Below are positions 7,951 to 15,806 of a stretch of 32,298 bases of DNA, piece after piece. The translations under genes were made by a program, and so were the position numbers. Below the pieces are notes generated by a model. That model did no database searches. It was not told the origin of the DNA and worked only from the letters and a program-made list of their open reading frames with translations. This DNA is from Pseudonocardia halophobica (lineage in GTDB: Bacteria; Actinomycetota; Actinomycetes; Mycobacteriales; Pseudonocardiaceae), in assembly GCF_027922425.1 (NCBI RefSeq), contig NZ_BSFQ01000063.1:1-32298 (forward strand). Direction: 5' to 3'. Position 1 is the stretch's first letter. Each line of letters starts with the position of its first letter.

Positions 7951-8744
7951 GCGGCCACCCGCCAGGTGCCCCACTCGCGGGCGCGGGAGGCCACGGACTC
8001 CGCCGCCACGAACGACTCGGTCGACCACCAGCGGCGGAACCGTTCCTCGCCGATGGCGGCGAGGAGCCCACTGGTCTGGGACGCCTGGGCACGCAGCGCG
8101 ACGATCTTGCGGTCGAGCTCCCTGCGCGTGAGGCGGAGCTCGGCGGCCAGCGCCGAGACGGGCGTGCGCAGGGGCAGCCCGTGCGCGAGGAAGACGTCGA
8201 ACGCGTCGCGCGCGGGCAACCACCCCGCCACGAACTCCTCGGTGGTGGTCGCGTACAGCAGCCGGGCCTCGGGTGCGGCGATCGCGCGGGCCTCGGTCGC
8301 CCACGCCGACACCGTCTGGTGGTCCTCGTGCCCGGTCATCCCGTCCGGGCCGAAGGTCACCACCGTGTCCGGGGCGACGGCGTCGACGATCCCGGCCAGC
8401 CGGCGGACGACGGCGCCGTGCGGCTGGGCCGCACAGGTCCCGTCGGTGATGCCCAGCAGGTGGTGCTCGGTCACGCCGACGACGGCCAGGGACGCCCGGA
8501 GCTCGTGCGCGCGGAGCGCGGCGAGCCGGTCCGGGGGCCAGCGCTCCGGCTCGTCCGTACCGCGTTCGCCGAGGGTGGCGGTCACGCACACCACCCGGTT
8601 GCCGGCCGCCGTGGCCCCGGCCATCAACCCGGCCGAGAGGAAGGCCTCGTCGTCGGGATGGGCCCAGATGCCCAGCACGGTGCCGAGGTCGGCGGGGTCG
8701 GTGATCGGTGGGACGGTGCCGAAGCGGAAGGTGCTGTGCGACAT
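7947..8744 (-). CDS. PIG-L family zinc-dependent deacetylase (LmbE-like)
   Basis: The 265-residue protein has the metal-binding motif AHPDDE (28-33) after the strand GTVLGIW, and a later GHEDHQTV that supplies the third ligand histidine. This is the layout of LmbE/MshB/Bshb-type N-acetylglucosamine deacetylases. The family removes N-acetyl groups from GlcNAc conjugates such as mycothiol precursors or glycopeptide intermediates. This copy is shorter than MshB, and its C-terminal part resembles general actinobacterial PIG-L proteins, so a mycothiol role is not assumed. It is the first gene of the operon running to 6397 and lies downstream of three 11-bp-spaced repeats at 8814-8842. Confidence 0.87.
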   Translation of the reverse strand: MSHSTFRFGTVPPITDPADLGTVLGIWAHPDDEAFLSAGLMAGATAAGNRVVCVTATLGERGTDEPERWPPDRLAALRAHELRASLAVVGVTEHHLLGITDGTCAAQPHGAVVRRLAGIVDAVAPDTVVTFGPDGMTGHEDHQTVSAWATEARAIAAPEARLLYATTTEEFVAGWLPARDAFDVFLAHGLPLRTPVSALAAELRLTRRELDRKIVALRAQASQTSGLLAAIGEERFRRWWSTESFVAAESVASRAREWGTWRVAA

Positions 8745-8798
8745 GAGAGCTCCTGGCGGACGGGGACCCGGACCGGACCCGGATCTGCTGTGGCCCCG

Positions 8799-8842
8799 AC
8801 GCTAGGAACGGCCCGTTCGGCTCCCGTTCGGTCCGCGTTCGG
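8799..8842 (-). promoter_or_regulatory. candidate SARP-dependent promoter of the PIG-L/azlCD/GNAT operon
   Basis: On the minus strand, three identical heptamers CCGAACG (8842-8836, 8831-8825, 8820-8814) start exactly 11 bp apart. Nine bp after the last is TAGCGT (8804-8799), a TANNNT-type -10. Repeats on one helical face, abutting a promoter with no obvious -35, are the known signature of SARP-activated promoters. The same layout precedes the FAD oxidoreductase. The start codon of the PIG-L gene is about 55 bp downstream of the -10. The regulator encoded at 3134-6220 is the natural candidate to bind here. Confidence 0.6.
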
Positions 8843-8883
8843 CCACCCGAGGCGCCCGAACGCCCGCGGAGAACCCGCTTGAC

Positions 8884-8899
8884 CTGAACCTCGGTTCAG
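8884..8899. promoter_or_regulatory. inverted-repeat operator before the MFS transporter
   Basis: CTGAACC-TC-GGTTCAG is a perfect 7-bp inverted repeat with a 2-bp spacer. It sits just after TTGACC (8879-8884) and just before the ribosome binding site AGGGAGG (8901-8907). Such a site would suit a TetR- or MerR-type regulator controlling an efflux pump. No such regulator is encoded in this window, so it would act in trans. Confidence 0.5.
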
Positions 8900-8915
8900 C
8901 AGGGAGGCTCGTGCC

Positions 8916-10301
8916 GTGACGACCACGCCGACCGACCGGGACCGCACCGTCCGCGACGAGCTGTTCGGGCCCCGCCGGCGGGCGGTGACCGTCGGGATCG
9001 TGCTGCTGATCAGCCTCGTCGCGTTCGAGCAGATGGGCGTCGGCACCGCCATGCCGGCCGTCGTGGCCGAGCTCGGCACCGTCGCCGACTACGCCTGGCC
9101 CTTCGTCGCCTTCATCGCCACGACCGTCGTCGGCACGGTTCTCGGCGGGCGCTGGTGCGACGCCCGCGGCCCCCGGCTCGTCCTGCTGCTCGCCCCGGCC
9201 GTGTTCGGCCTGGGCCTCCTCGTGGCGGGGACCGCCGGGTCGCTGCCCCAGCTCCTGGCGGGGCGGCTGCTGCAGGGCCTCGGCGCGGGCGCCCAGGGCG
9301 TGGCGGTGTACGTGCTGATCGCGCTGGTCTACTCCGTGCGCGCCCGGCCCGCGGTGTTCGGGCTCGTGTCCTCGGCGTGGGTGGTGCCGTCGCTGGTCGG
9401 GCCGCCGGTCGCCGGTGTGGTCACCGAGCACCTGTCCTGGCACTGGGTGTTCCTCGGGCTGCTCCCGCTGGTGGGGCTGGCCGTGCTGCTCGTGCTGCCG
9501 GCGGTGCGGGGGCTCGCCCCGCCCGCCGAGCCTGCGCCGCCGCACCGCGGGCTCGTCCCCGCCGCCGTGGCCGCGGCGCTGGGGGTGGCCGCGCTGAGCT
9601 GGGCCGGCCAGCACCCGACGGTCGCCGGCGCGGTGCTCGCGGTGGCCGCGCTCGCCGTGCTCGTTCCGGCGCTGCGGAGGCTGCTCCCCGCGGGGACCGT
9701 GCGGGCGCGGCGCGGGATCGCCGCCGTCGTCGCCGGGCGGGGACTGATCGCCGGCGCGTTCTTCACCGTCACCGCGTACCTGCCGCTGACGCTGACGGCG
9801 ACGCACGGCTGGTCGCTGTCCGAGGCCGGGCTGCCGCTGATCGTCGGCTCCCTGGGCTGGTCCGCCGCGGCCGCGTGGCAGGGCCGCCGGCCGGAGCTCC
9901 CGCGGCTCCGCCTGCTGCGGATCGGGATGCTGCTCATCGCGGTCGGGACCGCAGGGCTGCTGCTGGTCGCGCCGGCCTGGGGCGTCGCCTGGGCCGCGCT
10001 GCCGCTGTGGCTGGTCGCCGGCGTGGGCATGGGGCTGGGCTTCTCCTCGCTCTCCGCGCTCCTGCTGGCCGGCTCCTCCCCGGACGCCGTCGGTCACCAC
10101 TCCTCCGCCGCCCAGCTCACCGACCAGCTCGCCCAGGCCGCGTTCGTCGGGCTCGGCGGGGCGCTGCTCGCCGTCCTGGTGACCCCGGCCGTCGCGCTGC
10201 CCGTGCTCCTGGTCGTGCTGGTCGTCCTCGCCCTGGTCGGGGCGCTGATCGCGCCCCGGACCGCGCCGCAGGAGGGGTCCCTGCCATCACCGGGGTTCTG
10301 A
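8916..10301 (+). CDS. MFS transporter, drug-efflux type
   Basis: A 461-residue polytopic protein starting at GTG 8916 with AGGGAGG 8 nt upstream. The loop between helices 2 and 3 has the MFS motif A-like GGRWCDARGPRLVL. Helix 4 carries RLLQGLGAGAQGVAVYVL, and the helix 5 region has VVPSLVGPPVAGVVTEHLSWHWVF, close to motif C of drug:H+ antiporters. Helix count by eye is 12-14. It probably exports a small molecule or drug across the cytoplasmic membrane. It is divergent from the PIG-L operon, with a 171-bp shared intergenic region that carries a palindromic operator near this gene. The substrate is unknown. Confidence 0.88.
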   Translation: MTTTPTDRDRTVRDELFGPRRRAVTVGIVLLISLVAFEQMGVGTAMPAVVAELGTVADYAWPFVAFIATTVVGTVLGGRWCDARGPRLVLLLAPAVFGLGLLVAGTAGSLPQLLAGRLLQGLGAGAQGVAVYVLIALVYSVRARPAVFGLVSSAWVVPSLVGPPVAGVVTEHLSWHWVFLGLLPLVGLAVLLVLPAVRGLAPPAEPAPPHRGLVPAAVAAALGVAALSWAGQHPTVAGAVLAVAALAVLVPALRRLLPAGTVRARRGIAAVVAGRGLIAGAFFTVTAYLPLTLTATHGWSLSEAGLPLIVGSLGWSAAAAWQGRRPELPRLRLLRIGMLLIAVGTAGLLLVAPAWGVAWAALPLWLVAGVGMGLGFSSLSALLLAGSSPDAVGHHSSAAQLTDQLAQAAFVGLGGALLAVLVTPAVALPVLLVVLVVLALVGALIAPRTAPQEGSLPSPGF

Positions 10302-10330
10302 CGGCGGGGCGCGTGGGTAGCCCGCGCCCT

Positions 10331-11962
10331 GTGACGACAGCACGTGAGCGGCTGCAGCGGGCGGCCGCGGACCGGTTCGACTTCGCCGAACTGCATCCCG
10401 ACCAGCTCGACGGCATGGAGCACCTCCTCGAGGGCCGCGACGTCCTCGCCGTCCTGCCCACCGGCGCCGGCAAGTCCGCGATCTACCAGGTGCCGGCCGT
10501 GCTCCTCGAGGGCCCGACCGTCGTGGTGTCACCGCTCATCGCGCTGCAGCACGACCAGCAGCAGGGGCTCGCCGAGCGCGACGTCCCCGAGGCGGTCACG
10601 GTCAACTCCGCCCAGCCCGCCGCCCGCACGACGCACGCCTGGGAGGCGCTCGCCGCGGGCGAGGCCGAGTACCTGTTCCTCGCCCCCGAGCAGCTGGACA
10701 AGGACGAGGTCGTGGAGCGGCTCGTGGAGGCCGGCGTCAGCCTGTTCGTCGTCGACGAGGCGCACTGCGTGTCGGAGTGGGGCCACGACTTCCGGCCCGA
10801 CTACCTGCGCGTCGGCGCGGCGATCGAGCGCCTCGGCCACCCGCCGGTGGTGGCGCTGACCGCGACCGCAGCGCCGCCGGTGCGGGCGGACATCGTGGAG
10901 CGGCTGGGCCTGCGCGAGCCGCGGGAGATCGTGGCGAGCTTCGACCGGCCGGAGCTGCACCTCACCGTGCAGGTCTACGCCGACGACGACCTGCGCCACC
11001 GCGAGATCGCCGAGCGGGTGCGCGAGCTGCCGAAGCCCGGCCTGGTGTACGTCGCCACGCGCAAGGAGGCGGAGCGCTACGCCGAGGCCCTGTCCGGCCT
11101 CGACATCCGGACCGGGCACTACCACGCGGGCCTGAACCGGAAGCGGCGCGAGGAGGTCCACGACGGGTTCCTCGCCGGCGACCTCGACGTCGTCGTCGCC
11201 ACCTCCGCCTTCGGGATGGGGATCGACAAGCCGGACGTGCGGTTCGTGCTCCACGCCGCCTCGCCCGGCTCGCTCGACGCCTACTACCAGCAGATCGGCC
11301 GCGCCGGCCGGGACGGCGGGGACGCCACCGTCGAGCTGCACCACCACCACGAGGACCTGCGCCTGCAGCGGTTCCTCGTCGCCCGCCGCCCCAAGCCGGA
11401 GGCGCTGCACGCGGTGCTCGAGGCGCTCGCGGAGGGCCCGGCCACCGGGAAGGAGCTCGGCGAGCGCTCCGGCCTGTCCGCGCAGCGGCGGACCAACGCC
11501 GTGAACCTGCTGGAGCAGGTCGGGGCGGTGCGGGTCGAGGAGGGCCGGATCTCCCGGGCCGACCTGTCCGTGCCGGAGGCCGTCGACGCGGCCGTCGAGG
11601 CCGCCGAACGGCACCGCCGGCTCGTCCGCTCCCGGATCGACCTGGTCCGCGAGTACGCCGAGACCGGCGGGTGCCGGCGCCGCTACCTGCTCGGCTACTT
11701 CGGCGAGGAGCTCGGCGGGCCGTGCGGCCACTGCGACACCTGCGAGTCGGGCTCGGCCGCGGAGCACGTGCCGGCCGACGTCGGCGACGAGGATGCCGGG
11801 CTCACGCCCAGCACCCCCGTCCGGCACCCCGAGTGGGGCGACGGCGTGGTGCTCGCGACCGAGGCCGACCGGCTGACCGTGCTGTTCGACGAGCGCGGCT
11901 ACACCACGCTCTCCCGCGCGGCGGTCGAGGAGAAGGACCTGCTCGACGTCCGCGAGGCGTGA
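10331..11962 (+). CDS. RecQ-like ATP-dependent DNA helicase
   Basis: The 543-residue product contains all the core RecQ helicase motifs: motif I LPTGAGKSAIYQVPA (GAGKS 45-49), DEAH (142-145) in VVDEAHCVSEWGHDFRPDY, SAFGMGIDKPDVRFV, and QIGRAGRDG. The zinc-binding motif follows, Cys448-x16-Cys465-x2-Cys468-x2-Cys471. No HRDC domain is seen. Instead the C-terminus has a short beta domain (HPEWGDGVVLATEADRLTVLF) like the small fold found at the ends of some UvrD/RecQ-type helicases. It should unwind 3'-tailed DNA in repair or recombination. The start is uncertain: GTG 10331 gives the usual N-terminus, while GTG 10313 has a somewhat better GGCGGGG upstream. It ends 1 bp before the convergent hydrolase gene. 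Confidence 0.9.
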   Translation: MTTARERLQRAAADRFDFAELHPDQLDGMEHLLEGRDVLAVLPTGAGKSAIYQVPAVLLEGPTVVVSPLIALQHDQQQGLAERDVPEAVTVNSAQPAARTTHAWEALAAGEAEYLFLAPEQLDKDEVVERLVEAGVSLFVVDEAHCVSEWGHDFRPDYLRVGAAIERLGHPPVVALTATAAPPVRADIVERLGLREPREIVASFDRPELHLTVQVYADDDLRHREIAERVRELPKPGLVYVATRKEAERYAEALSGLDIRTGHYHAGLNRKRREEVHDGFLAGDLDVVVATSAFGMGIDKPDVRFVLHAASPGSLDAYYQQIGRAGRDGGDATVELHHHHEDLRLQRFLVARRPKPEALHAVLEALAEGPATGKELGERSGLSAQRRTNAVNLLEQVGAVRVEEGRISRADLSVPEAVDAAVEAAERHRRLVRSRIDLVREYAETGGCRRRYLLGYFGEELGGPCGHCDTCESGSAAEHVPADVGDEDAGLTPSTPVRHPEWGDGVVLATEADRLTVLFDERGYTTLSRAAVEEKDLLDVREA

Positions 11963-11963
11963 C

Positions 11964-12992
11964 TCACCGGTCGAGCAGCTCCTTCACCGCGGCGTCGATG
12001 AACGCCGTGTCCACCGGGTTCGCCCCGCCGCCCGCGAAGTGCCCCCACACCCCGGGGATCACCCGCAGCTCGGCGTCCCGCATGTGCGAGACGGCCCACT
12101 CCTCGTCCTCCGGCGGGAAGTACAGGTCCTTCTCCGCCGGCATCACGATCGCCTTCGCCCGGATCGAGCCGAGGGCCTCCTCGGTCGAGGAGAACCCCGG
12201 CGTCTTCCCGACGTCGCCGTTCCACCAGGTGTCGAGCATGGTCAGGAGGTTGTTCGGGTCCCGGCCGTCGAGGAAGAACCCCTCCCAGAACCCCACCGCG
12301 AAGTCCTCGAGCGAGGTGTGGCCCAGCTCCCGCCACACCTCGTCCCAGTAGAAGGCCTGCGAGAAACCCCAGCCCGCGTAGATCCGGGCGAAGGCCCGCA
12401 GCCCGCCGACCGGCCAGTCGTCCGGCGGGTACCAGCCGCCGTCGAAGCCCACCGACGCGGTCAGCGCGGCCCGCAGTGAGTCCAGGAAGACCTGGTTGTG
12501 CGGCGCGGTCCGCGGCGACCCGCAGAAGGGCAGCATGCGCTGCACCATCTCCGGGTGGCTCACCGCCCACTGGTAGGTCTGTCCGGCTCCCATCGACCAG
12601 CCGAGCACCAGTGGCAGCGACTCGACGCCGAACACCTCGGTGACGAGCCGGTGCTGCGAGGCCACGTTGTCCCGCACGTTGATCCGCGGGAACCGGGCCC
12701 GGTCCCACGGCGGCGGGGTGTTCGACGGCGACGACGACAGCCCGTTGCCCAGCATGTTCGGCACCACGATGAACCACCGGGAGGGGTCGAGCGCCATCCC
12801 CTCGCCGATCAGCCACTCGTTGTCCCAGTGCCGCCCGGAGTACCAGGTCGGGTACAGGATCAGGTTGCTGCGGTCGGCGTTCAGCTCGCCGTAGGTCTGG
12901 TAGGCGATCCGGGCCGGCCGCAGCGTCGCGCCGCACTCGAGGGTGAACTCCGGGATCTCGTGGACCTCGTAGGAGGCGTCCGGACCCGTCAC
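11964..12992 (-). CDS. alpha/beta hydrolase, homoserine O-acetyltransferase-like
   Basis: The 342-residue protein has the fold and order of MetX-type acyltransferases. There is an N-terminal CGATLRPARIAYQTYGELN, an oxyanion-region NMLGNGLSSSPSN, the nucleophile elbow LGWSMGAGQTY, a late acid PAEKDLYFPP, and a catalytic histidine in WGHFAGGGAN. MetX itself usually has a GGSMGG elbow, so this is a divergent branch and more probably a hydrolase or acyltransferase with another substrate. GTG 12992 overlaps the formamidase stop by 4 bp, so it is translated with it and may act in amide or ester use. The true reaction cannot be given from the sequence. Confidence 0.82.
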   Translation of the reverse strand: MTGPDASYEVHEIPEFTLECGATLRPARIAYQTYGELNADRSNLILYPTWYSGRHWDNEWLIGEGMALDPSRWFIVVPNMLGNGLSSSPSNTPPPWDRARFPRINVRDNVASQHRLVTEVFGVESLPLVLGWSMGAGQTYQWAVSHPEMVQRMLPFCGSPRTAPHNQVFLDSLRAALTASVGFDGGWYPPDDWPVGGLRAFARIYAGWGFSQAFYWDEVWRELGHTSLEDFAVGFWEGFFLDGRDPNNLLTMLDTWWNGDVGKTPGFSSTEEALGSIRAKAIVMPAEKDLYFPPEDEEWAVSHMRDAELRVIPGVWGHFAGGGANPVDTAFIDAAVKELLDR

Positions 12993-14236
12993 GAGCTCAC
13001 CGCGCAGCTCCCCCGGTCCTTTCGCGCCGGGCCGCTCGCCGACGGCCGCAGGTCGTCGTCGAAGATCGCCGTCGGCAGGTAGAGCGAGCAGCAGGCGTTC
13101 GGGATGTCGACGACGCCGGAGACGCGGCCCTCGATCGGCGCCGACCCGAGCAGCAGGTAGGCCTGGGGGCCGGAGTAGCCGAACTTCTCCAGGTAGGTGA
13201 CGGCGTTCAGGCAGGCGTTGCGGTAGGCCTCGGTGGCGTCGTTGTAGAGCTGGGTGTCGGTCTCGTGCTGCACGCCGATGCCGATGAAGGTGAGGAACTC
13301 GGAGTACCGCGGCTCGACGTTGCCCGGCATCAGGATCGGGTTGGTCGTCACGCCGTAGGTCTCCATGCCGCCCTTGATCAGGTCGACGTGGAAGTCGATG
13401 AACCCGCCCATCTCGATCGCGCCGCAGAAGGTGATCTCGCCGTCGCCCTGGGAGAAGTGCAGGTCGCCGCCGGAGAACAGGGCGCCCGGCACGTGCACCG
13501 GGTAGAAGACGCGGCTGCCGCGGGTGAAGTTCTTGATGTCGTGGTTGCCGCCGTTCTCGCGGGCGGGCACGGTGCGGGCGCCGTCGCGGGCGATCTCGCG
13601 GAGGACGTCGCCGGTGGCGCTCCCGCCCAGGGTGGCTTCCTCCAACGGAGGCAGGGCCAGGGGCGGCACGCGGTCCGGGTCGGTGGCGATGAGCGCCCGT
13701 TCCCGGGCGTTCCACCGGCTCAGCAGCTCGTGGCTGGGCGCGGTGCCGAACAGGCCGGGGTGGGTGATGCCGGTGTACTTCACGCCCGGCAGGTGGCGCG
13801 AGGTGGCGACCTGCCCGGAGAAGTCCCAGATCGCCTTGTAGGCGTCGGGGAAGCGGTCGGTCAGGAAGCCGCCGCCGTTCTGCTTCGCGAAGATGCCCGT
13901 GTAGCCCCAGCCCTGGCCGGGCGCCGGGCCCGTCTCCTGGGGCACCGGGCCGAGGTCGAGGATGTCGACGACGAGCAGGTCCCCCGGCTCGGCGCCCTCG
14001 ACCGCGATCGGTCCGGAGAGCATGTGGCAGCGGGTGAGGTCGACGTCCCGGACGTCGTTCGCCGAGTCGTTGTTGCCGATCTGGGCGTCCGTCCACTCCC
14101 GGCACTCGACGCGGATCGAGGAGTCGGGGGCGACGGTCACCGCCGGCGGGATGCTCGGGTGCCAGCGGTTGTGGCCGGGCGCCTTCTGGTCACGCATGGG
14201 CTTCGCCTGGTCGACGGAGAAGACGACGTCGGGCAT
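12989..14236 (-). CDS. fmdA: formamidase / acetamidase (FmdA/AmdA family)
   Basis: The 415-residue enzyme belongs to the acetamidase/formamidase family, which hydrolyses formamide or short aliphatic amides to ammonia and the acid. Family landmarks include HNRWHPSIPPAVTV near the N-terminus, GWGYTGIFAKQNGGGFLTD, THPGLFGTAPSHELL, GGNHDIKNFTRGSRVFYPV, and the metal-site block GGDLHFSQGDGEITFCGA. Its length is normal for Methylophilus FmdA and the inducible mycobacterial acetamidase, which share this family. ATG 14236 has AGGAGG just upstream. It is third in a minus-strand set (AmiC-like, FmdB, this gene, alpha/beta hydrolase). Formamide is favoured over acetamide because of the adjacent fmdB, but specificity is not certain. 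Confidence 0.92.
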   Translation of the reverse strand: MPDVVFSVDQAKPMRDQKAPGHNRWHPSIPPAVTVAPDSSIRVECREWTDAQIGNNDSANDVRDVDLTRCHMLSGPIAVEGAEPGDLLVVDILDLGPVPQETGPAPGQGWGYTGIFAKQNGGGFLTDRFPDAYKAIWDFSGQVATSRHLPGVKYTGITHPGLFGTAPSHELLSRWNARERALIATDPDRVPPLALPPLEEATLGGSATGDVLREIARDGARTVPARENGGNHDIKNFTRGSRVFYPVHVPGALFSGGDLHFSQGDGEITFCGAIEMGGFIDFHVDLIKGGMETYGVTTNPILMPGNVEPRYSEFLTFIGIGVQHETDTQLYNDATEAYRNACLNAVTYLEKFGYSGPQAYLLLGSAPIEGRVSGVVDIPNACCSLYLPTAIFDDDLRPSASGPARKDRGSCAVSS

Positions 14237-14280
14237 GGCGGTTCCTCCTGGTCAGCTTCGGTGATCGAGCCGGACTTGCG

Positions 14281-14565
14281 TCAGGGACGGGGCAGGCGGG
14301 CGTGCCGCGGGTCCCGGCTGATCGGGGTGGCCCTGCGGTTGCGGCCGGGCACGGAGGAGACGACGGCGGGCTCGTCGGCGCTGCGTTCCGAGGCGTCGAG
14401 GGCGCGGCGCATCCGGGGGTCGCCCGCGCGCAACGCCGGTGACTCGAAAACCCGGCGGGCCGCGGTGCCGCACTCGGGGCAGGTGGCGGGTGCCCCCGCC
14501 TCACGCATCGGCCGGATCACGTCGAATCCCCCGCAGTGGGGGCAGCGGAACGCGTAGGTGGGCAC
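14281..14565 (-). CDS. fmdB: FmdB-family zinc-ribbon protein
   Basis: A 94-residue protein with the FmdB zinc ribbon MPTYAFRCPHCGGFDVIRPM: Cys8-x2-Cys11 and Cys29-x2-Cys32 (TCPEC). It is followed by a polar, probably disordered tail rich in Arg, Pro and Ala. FmdB was described as a possible regulator of the formamidase operon in Methylophilus, and the family is widespread as small zinc ribbons. GTG 14565 has GGGGAGG upstream. The gene lies 44 bp before fmdA on the same strand and downstream of an inverted repeat at 14581-14615. The biochemical role is not established. Confidence 0.88.
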   Translation of the reverse strand: MPTYAFRCPHCGGFDVIRPMREAGAPATCPECGTAARRVFESPALRAGDPRMRRALDASERSADEPAVVSSVPGRNRRATPISRDPRHARLPRP

Positions 14566-14580
14566 GGGCGCCTCCCCGAT

Positions 14581-14615
14581 TTGCTGTCATGTGAAACTAT
14601 GTCGAGCGACAGCAA
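14581..14615. promoter_or_regulatory. inverted repeat and candidate operator between the amiC-like gene and fmdB
   Basis: TTGCTGTC (14581-14588) and GACAGCAA (14608-14615) are perfect 8-bp inverted arms. The second arm overlaps a small palindrome TGTCG-AG-CGACA (14600-14611). The stretch is markedly more A/T-rich than its surroundings, as expected of a promoter, and fills the whole gap between the two minus-strand genes. The TGTC..GACA core resembles the palindrome near the MarR gene (15755-15767). It could be an operator for fmdBA or a weak terminator for the upstream gene. Confidence 0.5.
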
Positions 14616-15704
14616 TCAGGTCAAGCGGGCGAGCACGTCGAACTCCAGCCCGTCGGCCCGGGCCAGGTAGACGTCCTGCCGGAGGTGGTTGTGCACCAGC
14701 GCGACGTCGCCGCGCGGGCTCTCGTAGGCGATCCCCTCCCCCGCCCCCGACACGGCGTCGACGTCGAGCGAGCGGGCCCGCTCGGCCAGCCGGGCCAGCA
14801 GGGTCAGCCCCTCGAAGCAGGACTCGGCGAGCGCGCCCGGCACCGGCGCGCGCGGCCCGAACCGCTCGACGTAGCGGCGCGAGAAGTCCAGGCCGGCCGC
14901 CGTCGGGAGGCTCTCGAACCAGGCCGCGGCGGAGTACAGCTCGCGCGAGGGACCGCTCGCGAGCAGCATGTTCTCCTCCATCAGCGGGCTGAACCGCACG
15001 CACCGGCGGTCGCCGCCCGCGGCCGCGAAGGCACGGTTGAAGCGCACCGCGTCCGAGCCCACCAGGAACATCAGCACGCCCTGCGCGCCCGAGCGCAGCA
15101 CCCGGTCGAGCGCGTCGGTGAAGTCCTCGGTGCCGAGGGGGACGAAGACCTGGTCGAGGATCCGCACGTCCGGCGTGGTCCGCGCCCAGCGCCGTGCGGC
15201 CCGCGCCGAGACGCGGGGCCACACGTAGTCGTCGCCGACGACGCACCAGGTCCGCACACCCAGCTCCGCGGCCATCCAGCGCAGGCCGGGCAGCACCTGC
15301 CGGTCCGGGGTCTCGCCGGCGAGGAACACCCCCGGGGTGCGCTCGCCGCCCTCGTAGAGCGGGGCGTAGACGTACGGGACCCGGCCGCTGACCCGCGGCG
15401 CGATCTCCTGCCGGACGGCCGAGATGTGCCAGCCGGACACCGCCTGCACCGCCCCCGCCTCGACGAGCGCCCCGACCTCCGCGGCGACCTGTGCCGGTGC
15501 GCGACCGCCGTCGACCGCGTGCAGCCGGACCTCGCGGCCGAGCACGCCCCCGGCCGCGTTCAGCTCGGCCGCCGCCAGGGCACCGCAGGACTCGCAGGCG
15601 GGCCCGAACAGCCCCGCCGGGCCGCTGCGCGGCACCACGAAGGCGACCTCCACGACGTCGCCGATCCCCGAGCCCTGCTCCCCGCCCCTGCCGGCCGTGC
15701 GCAT
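14616..15704 (-). CDS. AmiC-like amide-sensing protein (type I periplasmic-binding fold, no signal peptide)
   Basis: The 362-residue protein has the two-lobe ABC substrate-binding fold of the AmiC/UrtA/LivJ type: VEVAFVVPRSGPAGLFGPACES, AVSGWHISAVRQEIAPRV, YVYAPLYEGGERTPGVFLAGE, GDDYVWPR. It has neither a signal peptide nor a lipobox, so it should be cytosolic, like Pseudomonas AmiC, which senses amides and controls the amidase operon. ATG 15704 has GGGGAGG upstream. It is divergent from a MarR regulator and upstream of fmdB-fmdA. The M. smegmatis acetamidase locus similarly pairs an AmiC-like protein with a MarR repressor (AmiA). A sensor role is inferred; a transport role is unlikely because no permease is adjacent. 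Confidence 0.82.
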   Translation of the reverse strand: MRTAGRGGEQGSGIGDVVEVAFVVPRSGPAGLFGPACESCGALAAAELNAAGGVLGREVRLHAVDGGRAPAQVAAEVGALVEAGAVQAVSGWHISAVRQEIAPRVSGRVPYVYAPLYEGGERTPGVFLAGETPDRQVLPGLRWMAAELGVRTWCVVGDDYVWPRVSARAARRWARTTPDVRILDQVFVPLGTEDFTDALDRVLRSGAQGVLMFLVGSDAVRFNRAFAAAGGDRRCVRFSPLMEENMLLASGPSRELYSAAAWFESLPTAAGLDFSRRYVERFGPRAPVPGALAESCFEGLTLLARLAERARSLDVDAVSGAGEGIAYESPRGDVALVHNHLRQDVYLARADGLEFDVLARLT

Positions 15705-15754
15705 CGCGGACCTCCCCGCTCGCGTCCGCCGTCCGAGTCCGCCCCGTGAGAGTC

Positions 15755-15767
15755 TTGTCCAGGACAG
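15755..15767. promoter_or_regulatory. candidate MarR operator between marR and the amiC-like gene
   Basis: TTGTCC-A-GGACAG is a short palindrome (TGTCC/GGACA arms) in the 102-bp divergent intergenic region. It lies about 40 bp before the MarR start and about 50 bp before the AmiC-like start. MarR proteins commonly autoregulate through palindromes of this size in such divergent promoters. The core is similar to TGTCGAGCGACA upstream of fmdB. Confidence 0.5.
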
Positions 15768-15806
15768 CCCTCCCCGTCACCCCTCCCCGCAGGAAGTGGA
15801 CCCGCC

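Noticed and set aside
14586..14597. GlnR box before fmdB
   Set aside because: A GAAAC half-site is present, but the spacing to the nearest GTNAC-like half (2 bp instead of 6) does not fit.
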